The notes: generated by a model not told the origin, from the letters alone. A stretch of DNA of 64,000 nucleotides from Ferruginibacter albus (GCF_020042285.1 NZ_CP083388.1:1948001-2012000), one strand, 5' to 3'; positions 9,288 through 18,490 are shown, counted from the stretch's first letter. Made by a program: numbers and translations.

Positions 9288-11765
9288 TTATCCTGCTACT
9301 TTCCTGCGCCTGGCATAGCTTGCATAATCTATATAATAAATTATTTGTAAAGATATATTGTTGTTTTGTGGTGAACTCCATGTATCGGCAAGATTTTTAA
9401 GATAATCTTTAACTACTATATCATCTACAGCACTCACTGCATTCTTCCAGGAAAAATTTAAAAAGCTACCCGGTGCAAACTGCCAGGTATAAAGCATGTC
9501 AATATTAAAATAATTTACGTTTTTGTTTTCGTAGGTTACATTGCTGTGAGATAAAGTCCCATCTTCATTTAATAAATAAAAACTTTTATACTCCAGTTTA
9601 TTCCAATAATGTCTAAGTCTGAATGACAGACCCATGGTATTGGTAAAATTATATTTGATAGTTAAAATGTTTTCTAAAGAGATTCTGTCTCGTTTTCCAA
9701 AATAAACCAAGCTGGTGTTGCTTGCCGTATCGGTTGAATCAAAAGCATAGCCAACGTTATTAAAGCGTAACTGTAAGTAATCGGTAAGACTAATAGTCAA
9801 TTTTTTATTAAACCTTATTTGGTTGGTAGGAGTGATGTCTGCATAGTTTCCATTAAAAGCAGGTAAATATCTATATGCCATTTCTAATGAAGCATAATAC
9901 TTTTTAGCAGGGTTGGTATTAAAATAAATATCACCAACATAAGAGAAAGGTGTTTTATAAACACGTCCATCTACACGAGGTTCATAAAAATCATTTTGAT
10001 TGGTGATGATGTCGAAGTATAAATTAAAATCCCATAGGTTTCTTAGTTGTCCGTTTACCGATGTATTAAAGTCTGCATATTGAAAATCTCCCGGCTTGTA
10101 TCTACGTGAGTATAAAAAATTAAACGTATAATAAAGGTTATTGTAAAAATTGGTTGGTTTTAACCAACGGTATCCGATAAATAAACCATTGTCTAAAAAA
10201 TTATTATTAGTGGCATAGCCCATATCATTCTGGCTATACTTATCATTGGTAAGATTTTGAAAAATGTTGAAATTAAAATTGCCACCGGCTTTTGCAAATG
10301 TTATACTATGACTGTAGCCTGTTTGGGTTTGCCCGTTATTTTCGTAATTAAATAATTGACTAATTCCTGCCTGACCGTAAAATCGGTATATATTCCTTTT
10401 ATTGTAAAGATCCCATAATCCTGCCATGACATTGGCATCGTAATCAGCACCATTACGCATTGTGTTTGTATTGATAAACGAAACACTGGAATTATTTTTT
10501 AATGATTGGTCCAGAACGAAAATGTTGTAATTAGTAACAGGGCTCACTTCATAATTTCTCGTTCGCTTAGTAACGGTATCTTCAATAGTAGCATATTGAG
10601 CCCCGGTAACAGCATTTAAAAAACCGATACCCAAACCGTTGGATGTTCTGCCGCTGAACTTTACGGCATTAATAAGTTTTGTAGCGGTAGGGTTATTTAT
10701 AACTTTTTCGTTATCATTCAAATGATCTTCAATATCATCATAATGCAGTGGAGTGCCGCCGATCCTTCTGCTGTAAAATAAATTTCCTTTACTGAATAGC
10801 TCTGTTCCTTCTGTAAAAAAAGTTCGGTACTCATTATATTTAACTTCAAAAGGAGTGAGGTTTAAAATTTGATTATCGCTTTGCACTTGTCCAAAATCCG
10901 GTATCAACGTCATATCCAATGTGAACGATTGATTGAGCCCATATTTAATATCCATGCCGGCATTAAAAGAACTTGTCCAGCTTTTTATAGCAGGATCATT
11001 GCTTGGAAAATGATTTACATAAGTAGATAAATAAGGTGAAAAGGAAAGCCGGACAGGAGGTTTTATATCCATCAGTTTAGTTAAGTATCCTGCCTGTGCA
11101 AATACATTACTTGCACCAACAGGATCAAATGGGTTCCATGTAAAGCGTTTACCGGCTTTTGTTCTTTTACGTACCAATTGTACACCCCAGGCTTGTTCAT
11201 GCTTTTTTGTAAAGCGAATAGCAGCGTAGGGAATCTTCATCTCAAATGTCCAGCCTCCTGGAATGATCTTTACTTTTGTTTCGTAAACGCTATTCCAGTT
11301 GGCGTCTTCACCGGTGCTGGAATATTTTGCATCAAACTGTTCACCCAAGGGAGTTACGTAATAACCAAAGCCGTTTATTCCGTCATTGTAAGTATCAAAT
11401 AAAATGCCGGCATAGTCATTTACACCTAATACATCTCTGCCAACCAACTCTTTTGAAATGCTGTCATTATTAGTTTCATGTAAAAAGCCTGCAATGTAGA
11501 TCGCTTCATCATCATATAAAAGATAAAATTCTGTTTTATTGTTTACATCTTCTTTGTTTCCAAAAGAAGGTTGCCATTCAATAAAGTCAGAAAAGTAAGT
11601 GGCTTTTTTCCATGCACTATCGTTGATATCTCCATCTATAATAATTTTTTGATCAGTGCGTACTGCGCTCTGCTGTCGCTTAATGGGCAAAGCATCCTGA
11701 GAAAAAGATGTAAGAGCTGTAAGTAAAAAGAGCAGTGTAACGTATGCAGTTTTTGATAGCAACAT
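9288..11765 (-). CDS. DUF5916-family outer-membrane protein with N-terminal CBM9-like domain
   Basis: The ATG at 11765 gives an 825-residue protein whose N terminus (MLLSKTAYVTLLFLLTALTSFSQ) is a signal peptide; an in-frame TTG at 11810 would add 15 residues ahead of it and is less likely. Residues ~20-200 resemble a carbohydrate-binding family 9-like domain (KIIIDGDINDSAW, then YDDEAIYIAGF). The remainder is rich in aromatic alternating strands (for example LYYTFNFLYSRRYKPGDFQY), as in an outer-membrane beta barrel, the DUF5916 arrangement. The substrate is unknown. The gene lies downstream of, and on the same strand as, the MATE exporter, 99 bases away. Family assignment is from recall of the conserved N-terminal pattern. 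Confidence 0.8.
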   Translation of the reverse strand: MLLSKTAYVTLLFLLTALTSFSQDALPIKRQQSAVRTDQKIIIDGDINDSAWKKATYFSDFIEWQPSFGNKEDVNNKTEFYLLYDDEAIYIAGFLHETNNDSISKELVGRDVLGVNDYAGILFDTYNDGINGFGYYVTPLGEQFDAKYSSTGEDANWNSVYETKVKIIPGGWTFEMKIPYAAIRFTKKHEQAWGVQLVRKRTKAGKRFTWNPFDPVGASNVFAQAGYLTKLMDIKPPVRLSFSPYLSTYVNHFPSNDPAIKSWTSSFNAGMDIKYGLNQSFTLDMTLIPDFGQVQSDNQILNLTPFEVKYNEYRTFFTEGTELFSKGNLFYSRRIGGTPLHYDDIEDHLNDNEKVINNPTATKLINAVKFSGRTSNGLGIGFLNAVTGAQYATIEDTVTKRTRNYEVSPVTNYNIFVLDQSLKNNSSVSFINTNTMRNGADYDANVMAGLWDLYNKRNIYRFYGQAGISQLFNYENNGQTQTGYSHSITFAKAGGNFNFNIFQNLTNDKYSQNDMGYATNNNFLDNGLFIGYRWLKPTNFYNNLYYTFNFLYSRRYKPGDFQYADFNTSVNGQLRNLWDFNLYFDIITNQNDFYEPRVDGRVYKTPFSYVGDIYFNTNPAKKYYASLEMAYRYLPAFNGNYADITPTNQIRFNKKLTISLTDYLQLRFNNVGYAFDSTDTASNTSLVYFGKRDRISLENILTIKYNFTNTMGLSFRLRHYWNKLEYKSFYLLNEDGTLSHSNVTYENKNVNYFNIDMLYTWQFAPGSFLNFSWKNAVSAVDDIVVKDYLKNLADTWSSPQNNNISLQIIYYIDYASYARRRKVAG

Positions 11766-11864
11766 GTATGCAGCAAATTTTCGATTATACCTGGCTAAAG
11801 CTATCAACAATACTTTGTTGATCCTGTAGCAATAGTATAAAAGGGTAATAAGATTGATAAAGGG

Positions 11865-13214
11865 TTATGAAATGTTGTTTTTCCACTTGCTTTTATTCAT
11901 AGCAATAAAAGAAATGATAAAAATGACGATCCAGTATACCCACTCGTTGCTCCATGCATAAAATAAAGGCACCTTAAAGACCTTTACAACCAAAAAGGTG
12001 TGCAGCAAATAAAAAACTATAGCGAATATCTCTACCAGCAAATTAATTTTTGTTTGTCCTGTTCCTGTAAGGCTGTTTAGCCAAACTACTGCAAAGCTCA
12101 TTAGCAGCATGGCGCCTGCCACAACACGCAATACCGGCGTTCCTTTTTCGGCAAAACTTTCACCTTGCCCGAAAAGATTAAAAAAAACTTCCGGAAAAAT
12201 ATTCAGTAAAGCTCCTATTACCAAGGCAGTACAAAAACTTAAACGAATGATCTTGTGAATAGCCGTTATTACTTCGTGATGGCGGCCTTGCCCCACCAAA
12301 TTACTTACCACCGCATTGGTAGTACTGGCAAAAGCCCAAATAAAAACACCTGCAAAACCAAAAACATTTCTCATTACATTACTGATGGCTTTATCATCGG
12401 CATCATAACCTCTGTCGATCATGATAAAAAACACCAGCCATGTTGTAAGGCTGATAACATATTGAAGCACCAGGGGCATGGATATATTCAATACTTCTTT
12501 AGAAATGACCTTATTGAATGAATATTTTTTGGAAAGCGAAAAACGATGATGCAATTGTAAACGGCGGATAACTATATAAACAACAAGCAACCCAACTACC
12601 TCTGAAATAACAGAAGCTACTGCAGCACCATTAAAACCAAGTCGAGGAAAGCCTAAACGTCCTTTTATCAATGTAAAATCAAAGAAAATATTTACTGCCG
12701 ATTGAAAGATGAACCCGATCATTAAATAACGGCTGTTAAAGGTACCTATCAAAAAAGCACCTCCCAATTGAAAAAGATATAAGAAGGGTAGTCCCAATAC
12801 CCTGATCTTTAAAAAGTTGATCTCCTCGTTGTATGATTCAGGACTTAAAAAAGGTTTTAAGATATACGGAGTAAAAAACCATGTTATTAAAATACCGGCT
12901 ATAGATATTTGTAAAACTATTCGCACTGCCTGGTGTACCAATACATGGATCTTTTCGATATTTCCTTCACCGGCGCTTTTAGAGATCAAAGACTGCAATG
13001 CATTATTAAATCCATTACCGGCAACAGCTACTATCAGGTAATATACACTTGTAATGCCCGCTTCACCTAACGATTTTTTACTCCATTGTCCTAAAAAAAT
13101 ATTGTTGGTTATATAATTGATCTGTGGTACCAATATCGCAAGACTGATAGGCAATGCAATAGAAAGTAAGCGGCGGTAGGTAATACTTATTTTTAAATCG
13201 TTATTTCCTTCCAT
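11865..13214 (-). CDS. MATE-family efflux transporter
   Basis: A 449-residue polytopic membrane protein with about twelve hydrophobic segments and the duplicated MATE half-structure: N-terminal LPISLAILVPQINYITNN and the second half starting near VLNISMPLVLQYVISL. MATE proteins export cationic drugs or metabolites in exchange for Na+ or H+; the substrate here cannot be told. The start at 13214 leaves only 34 bases to the divergent DUF3822 gene, so the two promoters must overlap. Confidence 0.88.
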   Translation of the reverse strand: MEGNNDLKISITYRRLLSIALPISLAILVPQINYITNNIFLGQWSKKSLGEAGITSVYYLIVAVAGNGFNNALQSLISKSAGEGNIEKIHVLVHQAVRIVLQISIAGILITWFFTPYILKPFLSPESYNEEINFLKIRVLGLPFLYLFQLGGAFLIGTFNSRYLMIGFIFQSAVNIFFDFTLIKGRLGFPRLGFNGAAVASVISEVVGLLVVYIVIRRLQLHHRFSLSKKYSFNKVISKEVLNISMPLVLQYVISLTTWLVFFIMIDRGYDADDKAISNVMRNVFGFAGVFIWAFASTTNAVVSNLVGQGRHHEVITAIHKIIRLSFCTALVIGALLNIFPEVFFNLFGQGESFAEKGTPVLRVVAGAMLLMSFAVVWLNSLTGTGQTKINLLVEIFAIVFYLLHTFLVVKVFKVPLFYAWSNEWVYWIVIFIISFIAMNKSKWKNNIS

Positions 13215-13248
13215 AAAGTCAGCTAAATTAACTTATTTTGCTGCTTAA

Positions 13249-14085
13249 ATGCAACCGGTGAACACATTATTTAACCTTCAACCAAATAATATCGATACAT
13301 CGCAAGCAACGTTGTTAATGATACTTGGCTTGCATGGAATTTCTTATACTATTCTAAATGAAAATAGTTTTGAAGGTATAGGCTTTTATACATTTGGGGC
13401 GGATATCAGCTTAAAAAAAGTAGCTACTTCTTCTGATAAAATTATCAGCGGCGATTCTTTTTTGCGAAAAGAGTATAAAAATATAAAGATCGTTTATTCT
13501 TTTACAGATGCTGTTTTGGTCCCTTCTGAAATAATTAATGACGAATCCAATAGCGATATGCTGGACCTTTTGTATGGATATGCGCAGGAAGAAGTGCTTA
13601 AAAAAGATTTTTTAGCATCGCAGAGCTTATATAATATTTACCGGGTGCCTTCAGACGTAAATGATTATTTATCCGGAACATTTCCATCTGCAACTTATAT
13701 TCATTTACATACGGTATTGCCTCAATTGTTAAAGGACGTAAAAGGCGCTCACATGTACTGCATTTTTGGAACAAATCATGTTACTGTTATGCTGAAGATA
13801 AATGATGCGCTGCAGATCATTCAAAAATTTACGTACAAAACTCCCGAAGATGTATCGTATTACCTATTAAAGATCTGTGCTGCTTTTAATGCACCGGTAA
13901 ATGAAACTACTTTACATGTAACGGGTCTGTTAGACAAAGTATCTACATTATACACAGAGATATACAGGTACTTTATAAATATTTTCTTTGAAGGTTTGCC
14001 GGAAGGGTATACCTACGGTGATGAAATAAAAACTCATCCGTCACACTTTTTTAGTCATTTATTTTCATTGGCAGCATGCGTATAA
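13249..14085 (+). CDS. DUF3822 family protein
   Basis: A 278-residue protein without signal peptide, matching the Bacteroidota DUF3822 family by length, by composition (for example YCIFGTNHVTVMLKI, then YYLLKICAAFN) and by its position directly upstream of rsmD. The family is thought to have an actin/hexokinase-like fold, but its role is not known. Its 3' end overlaps rsmD by 10 bases, implying translational coupling. Confidence 0.75.
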   Translation: MQPVNTLFNLQPNNIDTSQATLLMILGLHGISYTILNENSFEGIGFYTFGADISLKKVATSSDKIISGDSFLRKEYKNIKIVYSFTDAVLVPSEIINDESNSDMLDLLYGYAQEEVLKKDFLASQSLYNIYRVPSDVNDYLSGTFPSATYIHLHTVLPQLLKDVKGAHMYCIFGTNHVTVMLKINDALQIIQKFTYKTPEDVSYYLLKICAAFNAPVNETTLHVTGLLDKVSTLYTEIYRYFINIFFEGLPEGYTYGDEIKTHPSHFFSHLFSLAACV

Positions 14086-14630
14086 TCAGCGGAACATTAG
14101 GTGGCACAGTAATACACCCGCCTGCAAAAATGCCTCACACAAGACCTACTACTGATATTGCAAAAGAAGGCTTGTTCAATATTCTTCAAAATAATTTAGA
14201 ATTTGATGCATTAAAAACACTGGATCTATTTGGCGGAACAGGATGCATAAGTTATGAATTAGCCAGCAGGGGAGTACCCGATCTTACCATTGTAGAAAAA
14301 GATACCGTGATGTATGATTTCATTAAAAAAACATCACAACAATTGAATATCGAAAATTTTAGAGTGGTTAAGTCGGAAGTTTTTAACTTCATTGAAACAG
14401 CGAATGAACAATTCGATCTGATTTTCGCCGGACCACCATATGCATTAACTACGATTGACGATCTGCCCAAATCGATATTTGAAAAACAATTATTGAAACA
14501 CAAGGGTTGGTTTATATTGGAACATACTCCCAGGAATAATTATAAAAAATTTCCTTATTATAGAACGGAACGCAATTATGGTACCACTATCTTTTCTATT
14601 TTTATAAATAATGATCAAGCAACAACTTAG
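14076..14630 (+). CDS. rsmD: RsmD: 16S rRNA (guanine966-N2)-methyltransferase
   Basis: 184 residues with the RsmD signature start (MRIISGTLGG, then TRPTTDIAKEGLFNIL), SAM-binding motif I LDLFGGTGCISYELASRG (residues 49-66) and acidic loop VEK. The enzyme methylates G966 of 16S rRNA in the assembled small subunit. Motif IV, normally (D/N)PPY, reads G-P-P-Y here (residues 119-122, Gly codon GGA at 14430-14432), removing the residue that usually contacts the target amino group. It overlaps DUF3822 by 10 bases and the next gene by 20. Confidence 0.9.
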   Translation: MRIISGTLGGTVIHPPAKMPHTRPTTDIAKEGLFNILQNNLEFDALKTLDLFGGTGCISYELASRGVPDLTIVEKDTVMYDFIKKTSQQLNIENFRVVKSEVFNFIETANEQFDLIFAGPPYALTTIDDLPKSIFEKQLLKHKGWFILEHTPRNNYKKFPYYRTERNYGTTIFSIFINNDQATT

Positions 14631-15180
14631 AAATATTTATAACGAAAAGCGCACTGCAATTACACATTCGCAGAAAGAAAAGCTGGATGATCTTTTATTG
14701 ATACAGTTTCAAAAATTAGAATTACCGCTATTACATTCTTTAATGAGTTTCTGGCCCATGGCAGGTAGAAATGAGATCAATACACATATCATCACTGATT
14801 TTATTTTTTTTAGAAACCCGGGAATGCAGTTAACCTATCCCGTTACTGATTTTTCTACAGTAGAAATGAAAGCGATAATTGCAGATGATGATACGGTATT
14901 TCAAGAAAATAAATATGGAATAGCGGAGCCAACAACTGGCATTGAATTGCAGGCTAATGAAATAGAAGCTATTTTATTGCCGATGCTGGTGTTTGATAAA
15001 AATGGTTACCGGGTAGGATATGGCAGAGGGTTTTATGACAGGTTTTTAGCTAAATGTGCAAGCGATATTTTAAAAATAGGACTTTGTTATTTTGAGCCGA
15101 TAGAAAAAATTGAAGACATAAACGAATTTGATATTAAGATGGATTTATGTGTAACGCCGGAAAATATTTATGAATTTTAA
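14611..15180 (+). CDS. fau: 5-formyltetrahydrofolate cyclo-ligase
   Basis: 189 residues. The ATP-dependent enzyme converts 5-formyl-THF to 5,10-methenyl-THF and so recovers this folate form for one-carbon metabolism. The diagnostic motif GYGRGFYDRFL is at residues ~135-145, and the N-terminal helix has the basic pattern of the family (IYNEKRTAITHSQKEKL). The first ATG overlaps the 3' end of rsmD by 20 bases; a second in-frame ATG is too internal. It is part of the DUF3822-rsmD-fau run, with lpxK 50 bases downstream. Confidence 0.9.
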   Translation: MIKQQLRNIYNEKRTAITHSQKEKLDDLLLIQFQKLELPLLHSLMSFWPMAGRNEINTHIITDFIFFRNPGMQLTYPVTDFSTVEMKAIIADDDTVFQENKYGIAEPTTGIELQANEIEAILLPMLVFDKNGYRVGYGRGFYDRFLAKCASDILKIGLCYFEPIEKIEDINEFDIKMDLCVTPENIYEF

Positions 15181-15230
15181 AGTATAAATTGAAGGTTGTA
15201 TTTCGCACTTCATAAATTGTAATTCATTAC

Positions 15231-16283
15231 ATGTTAAAAAGCTTTCGATATTTATTAATTCCATTTTCCATTGTATACGGCGGCATCATAATGCTGCGCA
15301 ACTGGCTGTACAATAAAAATTACCTGAAATCAGCAACATTCAATTTCCCGATCATTTGCGTAGGTAATTTAGCGGTAGGTGGAACGGGTAAAACGCCAAT
15401 GACAGAATATTTGATCCGGTTTTTAAAAGGTAATTATAAAACAGCAACACTAAGTCGCGGGTATAAACGAAAAACAAAAGGGTTCGCCATTGCCAATGAA
15501 AAAACCACAGCTCTTGAGATTGGCGATGAGCCCATGCAATTTCATCAAAAATTCCCTGACATAACAGTAAGCGTTGGCGAAGAAAGATTGGTTGCAATTC
15601 CACAGTTATTGCATGACAGACCGGAAACACAGGTAATTATTTTAGATGATGCATTTCAGCATCGTCAGATCAATGCAGGATTAAACATTATTCTTACCGA
15701 ATATAAAAATTTATATACCAGGGATCTGATGATGCCTGCCGGAGATCTGCGGGATATTCGGTTTAGCGCCAGGCGTGCACATATTATAATAGTAAGTAAA
15801 TGCCCGGATCATTTGTCTCTTGCTGCAAAAGATGAATTGATCAAGGAATTAGATCCGCAACCGCATCAGCAGGTTTTTTTTACGGGTATTCGTTACGGCA
15901 TGCCGTATCATTTATTTAATCGTACAGAAATCTCCATTACACAGGATACTGCAGTTTTATTGATCTGCGGTATTGCCAATCCTAAGCCTTTAAAAGATCA
16001 TCTGACAGCAACTGTGCTTACTTATGATATGCTCCGTTTTAACGATCATCATATTTTCAATACGGACGACCTGTCAGAAATCAAAAAACAATTTGAAAAG
16101 ATTTCTTCCGCAAATAAAATAATACTTACAACAGAAAAAGATGCCGTTCGGTTACAAAAGTTTGAACGGGAATTAAAAGACTATCCATTATATGCAATCC
16201 CCATAGAACATTCGTTCTTATTTGATAAGGATACTGAATTCAATGCATTGATAACCGCGTTTATTGAAACCTACAAAGACTGA
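15231..16283 (+). CDS. lpxK: LpxK: tetraacyldisaccharide 4'-kinase
   Basis: 350 residues, the usual length. LpxK phosphorylates the 4' position of the lipid A disaccharide at the inner membrane. An N-terminal hydrophobic helix (FRYLLIPFSIVYGGIIML) anchors the protein; the P-loop GNLAVGGTGKTPMTE is at residues 45-59, followed by the family motifs LSRGYKR, GDEP and DDAFQHR. The start is the first ATG and keeps the membrane helix. It is the last gene of the packed run; 139 bases of AT-rich sequence follow. Confidence 0.95.
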   Translation: MLKSFRYLLIPFSIVYGGIIMLRNWLYNKNYLKSATFNFPIICVGNLAVGGTGKTPMTEYLIRFLKGNYKTATLSRGYKRKTKGFAIANEKTTALEIGDEPMQFHQKFPDITVSVGEERLVAIPQLLHDRPETQVIILDDAFQHRQINAGLNIILTEYKNLYTRDLMMPAGDLRDIRFSARRAHIIIVSKCPDHLSLAAKDELIKELDPQPHQQVFFTGIRYGMPYHLFNRTEISITQDTAVLLICGIANPKPLKDHLTATVLTYDMLRFNDHHIFNTDDLSEIKKQFEKISSANKIILTTEKDAVRLQKFERELKDYPLYAIPIEHSFLFDKDTEFNALITAFIETYKD

Positions 16284-16394
16284 TTTAATCCTATAATTTA
16301 TATTATGTTAAATAGGCGCACAGACAAAACCTCTGAAAACAATAAACAAAAAGCTACCCTAATTATAAAATGACAGTCCGGCTATAAAAATTGG

Positions 16395-16402
16395 TAAGTT
16401 TG
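16395..16402 (+). promoter_or_regulatory. Candidate -7 box (TAAGTTTG)
   Basis: TAAGTTTG fits the Bacteroidota -7 consensus TAnnTTTG and lies 21 bases before the ATG at 16423. No clear TTTG at -33 is seen, so this is only a candidate. Confidence 0.35.
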
Positions 16403-16422
16403 TTTTATTCAAACATAACAAA

Positions 16423-16827
16423 ATGAAACAATCAATTTTTTTCTTATTTATATTACTAAGCATTAAATCTACTGCTCAAAAAGCCCCTACTGATAGTCTT
16501 GTTCTTGATCAGCAAATATTTACTAAAGTAGAAAAAGAACCTCAACCTCCACTATCTTGGCAGGAGTTTCTTAAAGGCAACTTAAATACTCCTAAAGTAT
16601 TTAAGAATAACGCACCCGTAGGAACTTATACCGTAGTTATTCGTTTTGTAGTATGGAAGGATGGAAGTATTTCAGATTTTGCAGCAGAGACAAAAGTAGG
16701 ATATGGATTAGAACAAGAATGTATGAGGGTTTTGAAATTAAGTCCTAAATGGATTCCAGCTCTTCAAAATGACCGCCAGGTTAATTGTTACAAAAGACAG
16801 GCTTTTAATTTTGTTTCTAATGAATAA
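16423..16827 (+). CDS. Secreted TonB C-terminal-domain protein
   Basis: 134 residues. MKQSIFFLFILLSIKSTAQ is a signal peptide with a TAQ cleavage site. The remaining ~115 residues resemble the TonB C-terminal fold as found in Bacteroidota energy-transducer-like proteins: VVIRFVVWKDGSISDF, then LEQECMRVLKLSPKWIPA and a final strand YKRQAFNFV. There is no transmembrane N-terminal anchor or proline-rich spacer, so it is not a complete TonB and is probably periplasmic. Confidence 0.75.
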   Translation: MKQSIFFLFILLSIKSTAQKAPTDSLVLDQQIFTKVEKEPQPPLSWQEFLKGNLNTPKVFKNNAPVGTYTVVIRFVVWKDGSISDFAAETKVGYGLEQECMRVLKLSPKWIPALQNDRQVNCYKRQAFNFVSNE

Positions 16828-16860
16828 TATTGAGGTTATTCTATTTAGAAAAAGCTTTGC

Positions 16861-16905
16861 CTATTCCCTATTTACCTCGTCAGCAAGTTTATATATCTTG
16901 GTATC
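16861..16905 (-). repeat. Degenerate remnant related to the 17538-17720 frame
   Basis: Read on the minus strand this segment encodes DTKIYKLADEVNRE followed by a stop, directly preceded by a stop. It matches DRRLYELVDKVNRE of the open frame at 17538-17720 at 8 of 14 identical positions plus conservative changes, and about 33 of 43 aligned bases agree. It looks like a fragment of a duplicated short coding element. Confidence 0.45.
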
Positions 16906-16953
16906 TTATGGATGAAAAAGAACTGCTTATCTTTCATTTGCCAAATTTGATTT

Positions 16954-17490
16954 ATGGAAATAGAAATAATAAAAAACACAGGTAATGGTATTTTGGAAAT
17001 AAATAAACTTAAGTGGGAGTTACAAAATAAAGAACGAAAATCAAAGTGGATTTTTTTAGGAATATGCTGTCTCGCTCTTGCTACAGCAGGAGCCTTTATA
17101 GATTACCGAAGGAAGGAATTATTTTTAAACTTTTGCCTACGAGTAGCTATTTTCCTACTAATAGCCTTGGTTTCACTTGGCTGGATATATTATAAATCAA
17201 AAAGAAAATACTTTTCTAACATAAATAAAATTATTGCCGACTTTAATACAGGAAACATAGAGGCTGAAATAAAGATTAATGAATCCAAAGTTATATACAA
17301 AGAGACTTCATCTTATATTGAACTAAACTGGGAGAAATTCAGCTACTATAAGTATTACAAAGACTGCTTATTTCTACTTATAGGCAATTCTTATTTAAAC
17401 TCTATTGCTATAAAAAAAAGCGATGTTTCGCCATCAGATTTTGATGAACTATCTCAATTTGTTGCAAATAAACTATCACAAAAAGGATAA
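16954..17490 (+). CDS. Membrane protein with a YcxB-like C-terminal domain
   Basis: 178 residues. Two hydrophobic segments (residues ~28-47, IFLGICCLALATAGAFI, and ~58-80, LRVAIFLLIALVSLGWIYY) form a hairpin in the membrane. The soluble C-terminal ~95 residues (strands VIYKETSSYIELNW, LFLLIGNSYLNSIAIKK and terminal helix DFDELSQFVANKL) resemble the YcxB-like PH-type domain. No catalytic residues are apparent. It is flanked by low-density sequence and appears to be monocistronic. Confidence 0.6.
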   Translation: MEIEIIKNTGNGILEINKLKWELQNKERKSKWIFLGICCLALATAGAFIDYRRKELFLNFCLRVAIFLLIALVSLGWIYYKSKRKYFSNINKIIADFNTGNIEAEIKINESKVIYKETSSYIELNWEKFSYYKYYKDCLFLLIGNSYLNSIAIKKSDVSPSDFDELSQFVANKLSQKG

Positions 17491-17807
17491 AGAAAGTTAT
17501 ATTTTGACATACTTAAGATAGTTGCTTTCGCAATCATTCAGGAAGGCCTTACGTTACGACCTTCTTCCCTGTTGACTTTGTCAACAAGTTCATATAGTCT
17601 TCTATCCTGTTGGGTAGCTATAAAATATAAAAACCCTTGCACAACTAAAGTCATACAAGGGATTGTAACTATTTGACCTGTTAAATCAGATATTACTACT
17701 ATAACGGGTTGTTCTTTCAATTATTATAAATCCAAAAATTATGTAAATACCTTTGGTATTGAAGAAATAAATCTTCGATTTATTAAATTCGGTTAAAATC
17801 TTATTAC
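17491..17807 (+). other. 317-bp strip without a firm gene
   Basis: It contains the minus-strand open frame 17538-17720 (listed separately), an imperfect hairpin GAAGG...CCTTC near 17541-17562, and a phrase at 17518-17536 (TAGTTGCTTTCGCAATCAT) that recurs with one change at 18898-18916. Nothing else is recognisable. Confidence 0.5.
17538..17720 (-). pseudogene. Possible small-gene remnant (TTG-initiated 60-codon frame)
   Basis: The 60-residue frame begins with TTG and has no upstream promoter or ribosome-binding cue. Its C-terminal part (DRRLYELVDKVNREEGR) recurs in fragments at 16861-16905 and, for the NREEGR part, at 18473-18505. Recurrence at protein level suggests that it was once coding, or that it belongs to a repeated cassette. 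I do not recognise a family. Treat it as a doubtful gene. Confidence 0.3.
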
Positions 17808-18018
17808 ATGAAAACTTCTTTTGATTCGATTCTTCTCATCCTAATTGGTTTATGGGGAATAATCGCAGGAATTATTAATAAAGGTTTTTACTTAGGTTTT
17901 TGGTGGTCTGGTGGTTTTCCCAGCAAAAAACACCCAGCGCTTTACAAGTATTATTATGGGTGCAATTGCTTTGTTTATAGGATTGGCTTTGTTAAGAAAA
18001 CTTAATCTTCATCATTGA
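17808..18018 (+). pseudogene. Frameshifted small two-helix membrane protein gene
   Basis: ATG 17808 opens a frame encoding one membrane helix (SILLILIGLWGIIAGII), reaching GFYLGFWWSGGF. It then runs out of frame and ends at 18003 with a non-hydrophobic tail. Removing one C from CCC at 17919-17921 restores a frame continuing PAKNTQRFTS and a second helix, IIMGAIALFIGLALLRKL, to TGA at 18016-18018. The restored product would be about 69 residues with two membrane segments. It is either a genuine frameshift mutation or a one-base error in the assembly. Confidence 0.6.
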
Positions 18019-18051
18019 TAATTTACGTAACCATTAAGGCTGTAGAAATTA

Positions 18052-18450
18052 TTATTGGCGCAAAAATTTTGAAATAAAAAAATTATCCTTATCTCTAATT
18101 ATTAAAGTATCTTTTATAATGCTATATAGAAGGGTGTCGTACTCCTGATCAATATGAATTTTGTTATTATCGATTAAAACGTATTTACTTCTCTTAATAG
18201 TTTTACCTGAAGTTTCCCTGAAATCATACATAAAACAAGAATCATTTTCTTTAAATTCAATGATTGCAGATTTTCCATGTGGGTATGTTTCTTCAGAAAA
18301 CTTAGGAGCATAAAGAGTATCTTTCCCATCTGTGTTACTATCTCCCATTCGCAAATAAAACCGTTCCCATTTACCAACAATAGGGTTTACAGTTTTTTTA
18401 AATGAGGTTGCTACTAAAATAATTAATAGTGATATCATTATTGTTTTCAT
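18052..18450 (-). CDS. Secreted lipocalin-like protein of unknown function
   Basis: 132 residues starting MKTIMISLLIILVATSFKK, a hydrophobic export signal without a lipobox Cys. The mature protein begins NPIVGKWERFYL, the G-x-W pattern of lipocalin-like domains, followed by predicted strands (SAIIEFKENDSCFMYDF, KYVLIDNNKIHI, DTLIIRDKDNFFISKF). That suggests a small periplasmic beta barrel. The ligand is unknown. It is divergent from the gene at 18536, with a perfect hairpin between them. Confidence 0.65.
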   Translation of the reverse strand: MKTIMISLLIILVATSFKKTVNPIVGKWERFYLRMGDSNTDGKDTLYAPKFSEETYPHGKSAIIEFKENDSCFMYDFRETSGKTIKRSKYVLIDNNKIHIDQEYDTLLYSIIKDTLIIRDKDNFFISKFLRQ

Positions 18451-18472
18451 ATTCCAAATGTAGTAAAAAAAG

Positions 18473-18490
18473 GAAGGTCTTACGACCTTC
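18473..18490. repeat. Perfect 7-bp hairpin; third copy of the interspersed element
   Basis: GAAGGTC (18473-18479), loop TTAC, GACCTTC (18484-18490). The sequence extends into CCCCTGTTGA and resembles 17541-17574. It lies between two divergent genes. The minus strand would read FNRGEGRK, like VNREEGRN in the 17538-17720 frame. Confidence 0.55.

Noticed and set aside
10301..11473. Small frames opposite or within the DUF5916 gene (10301-10486, 11178-11402, 11276-11473)
   Set aside because: Shadows of a gene with clear signal peptide and domain pattern.
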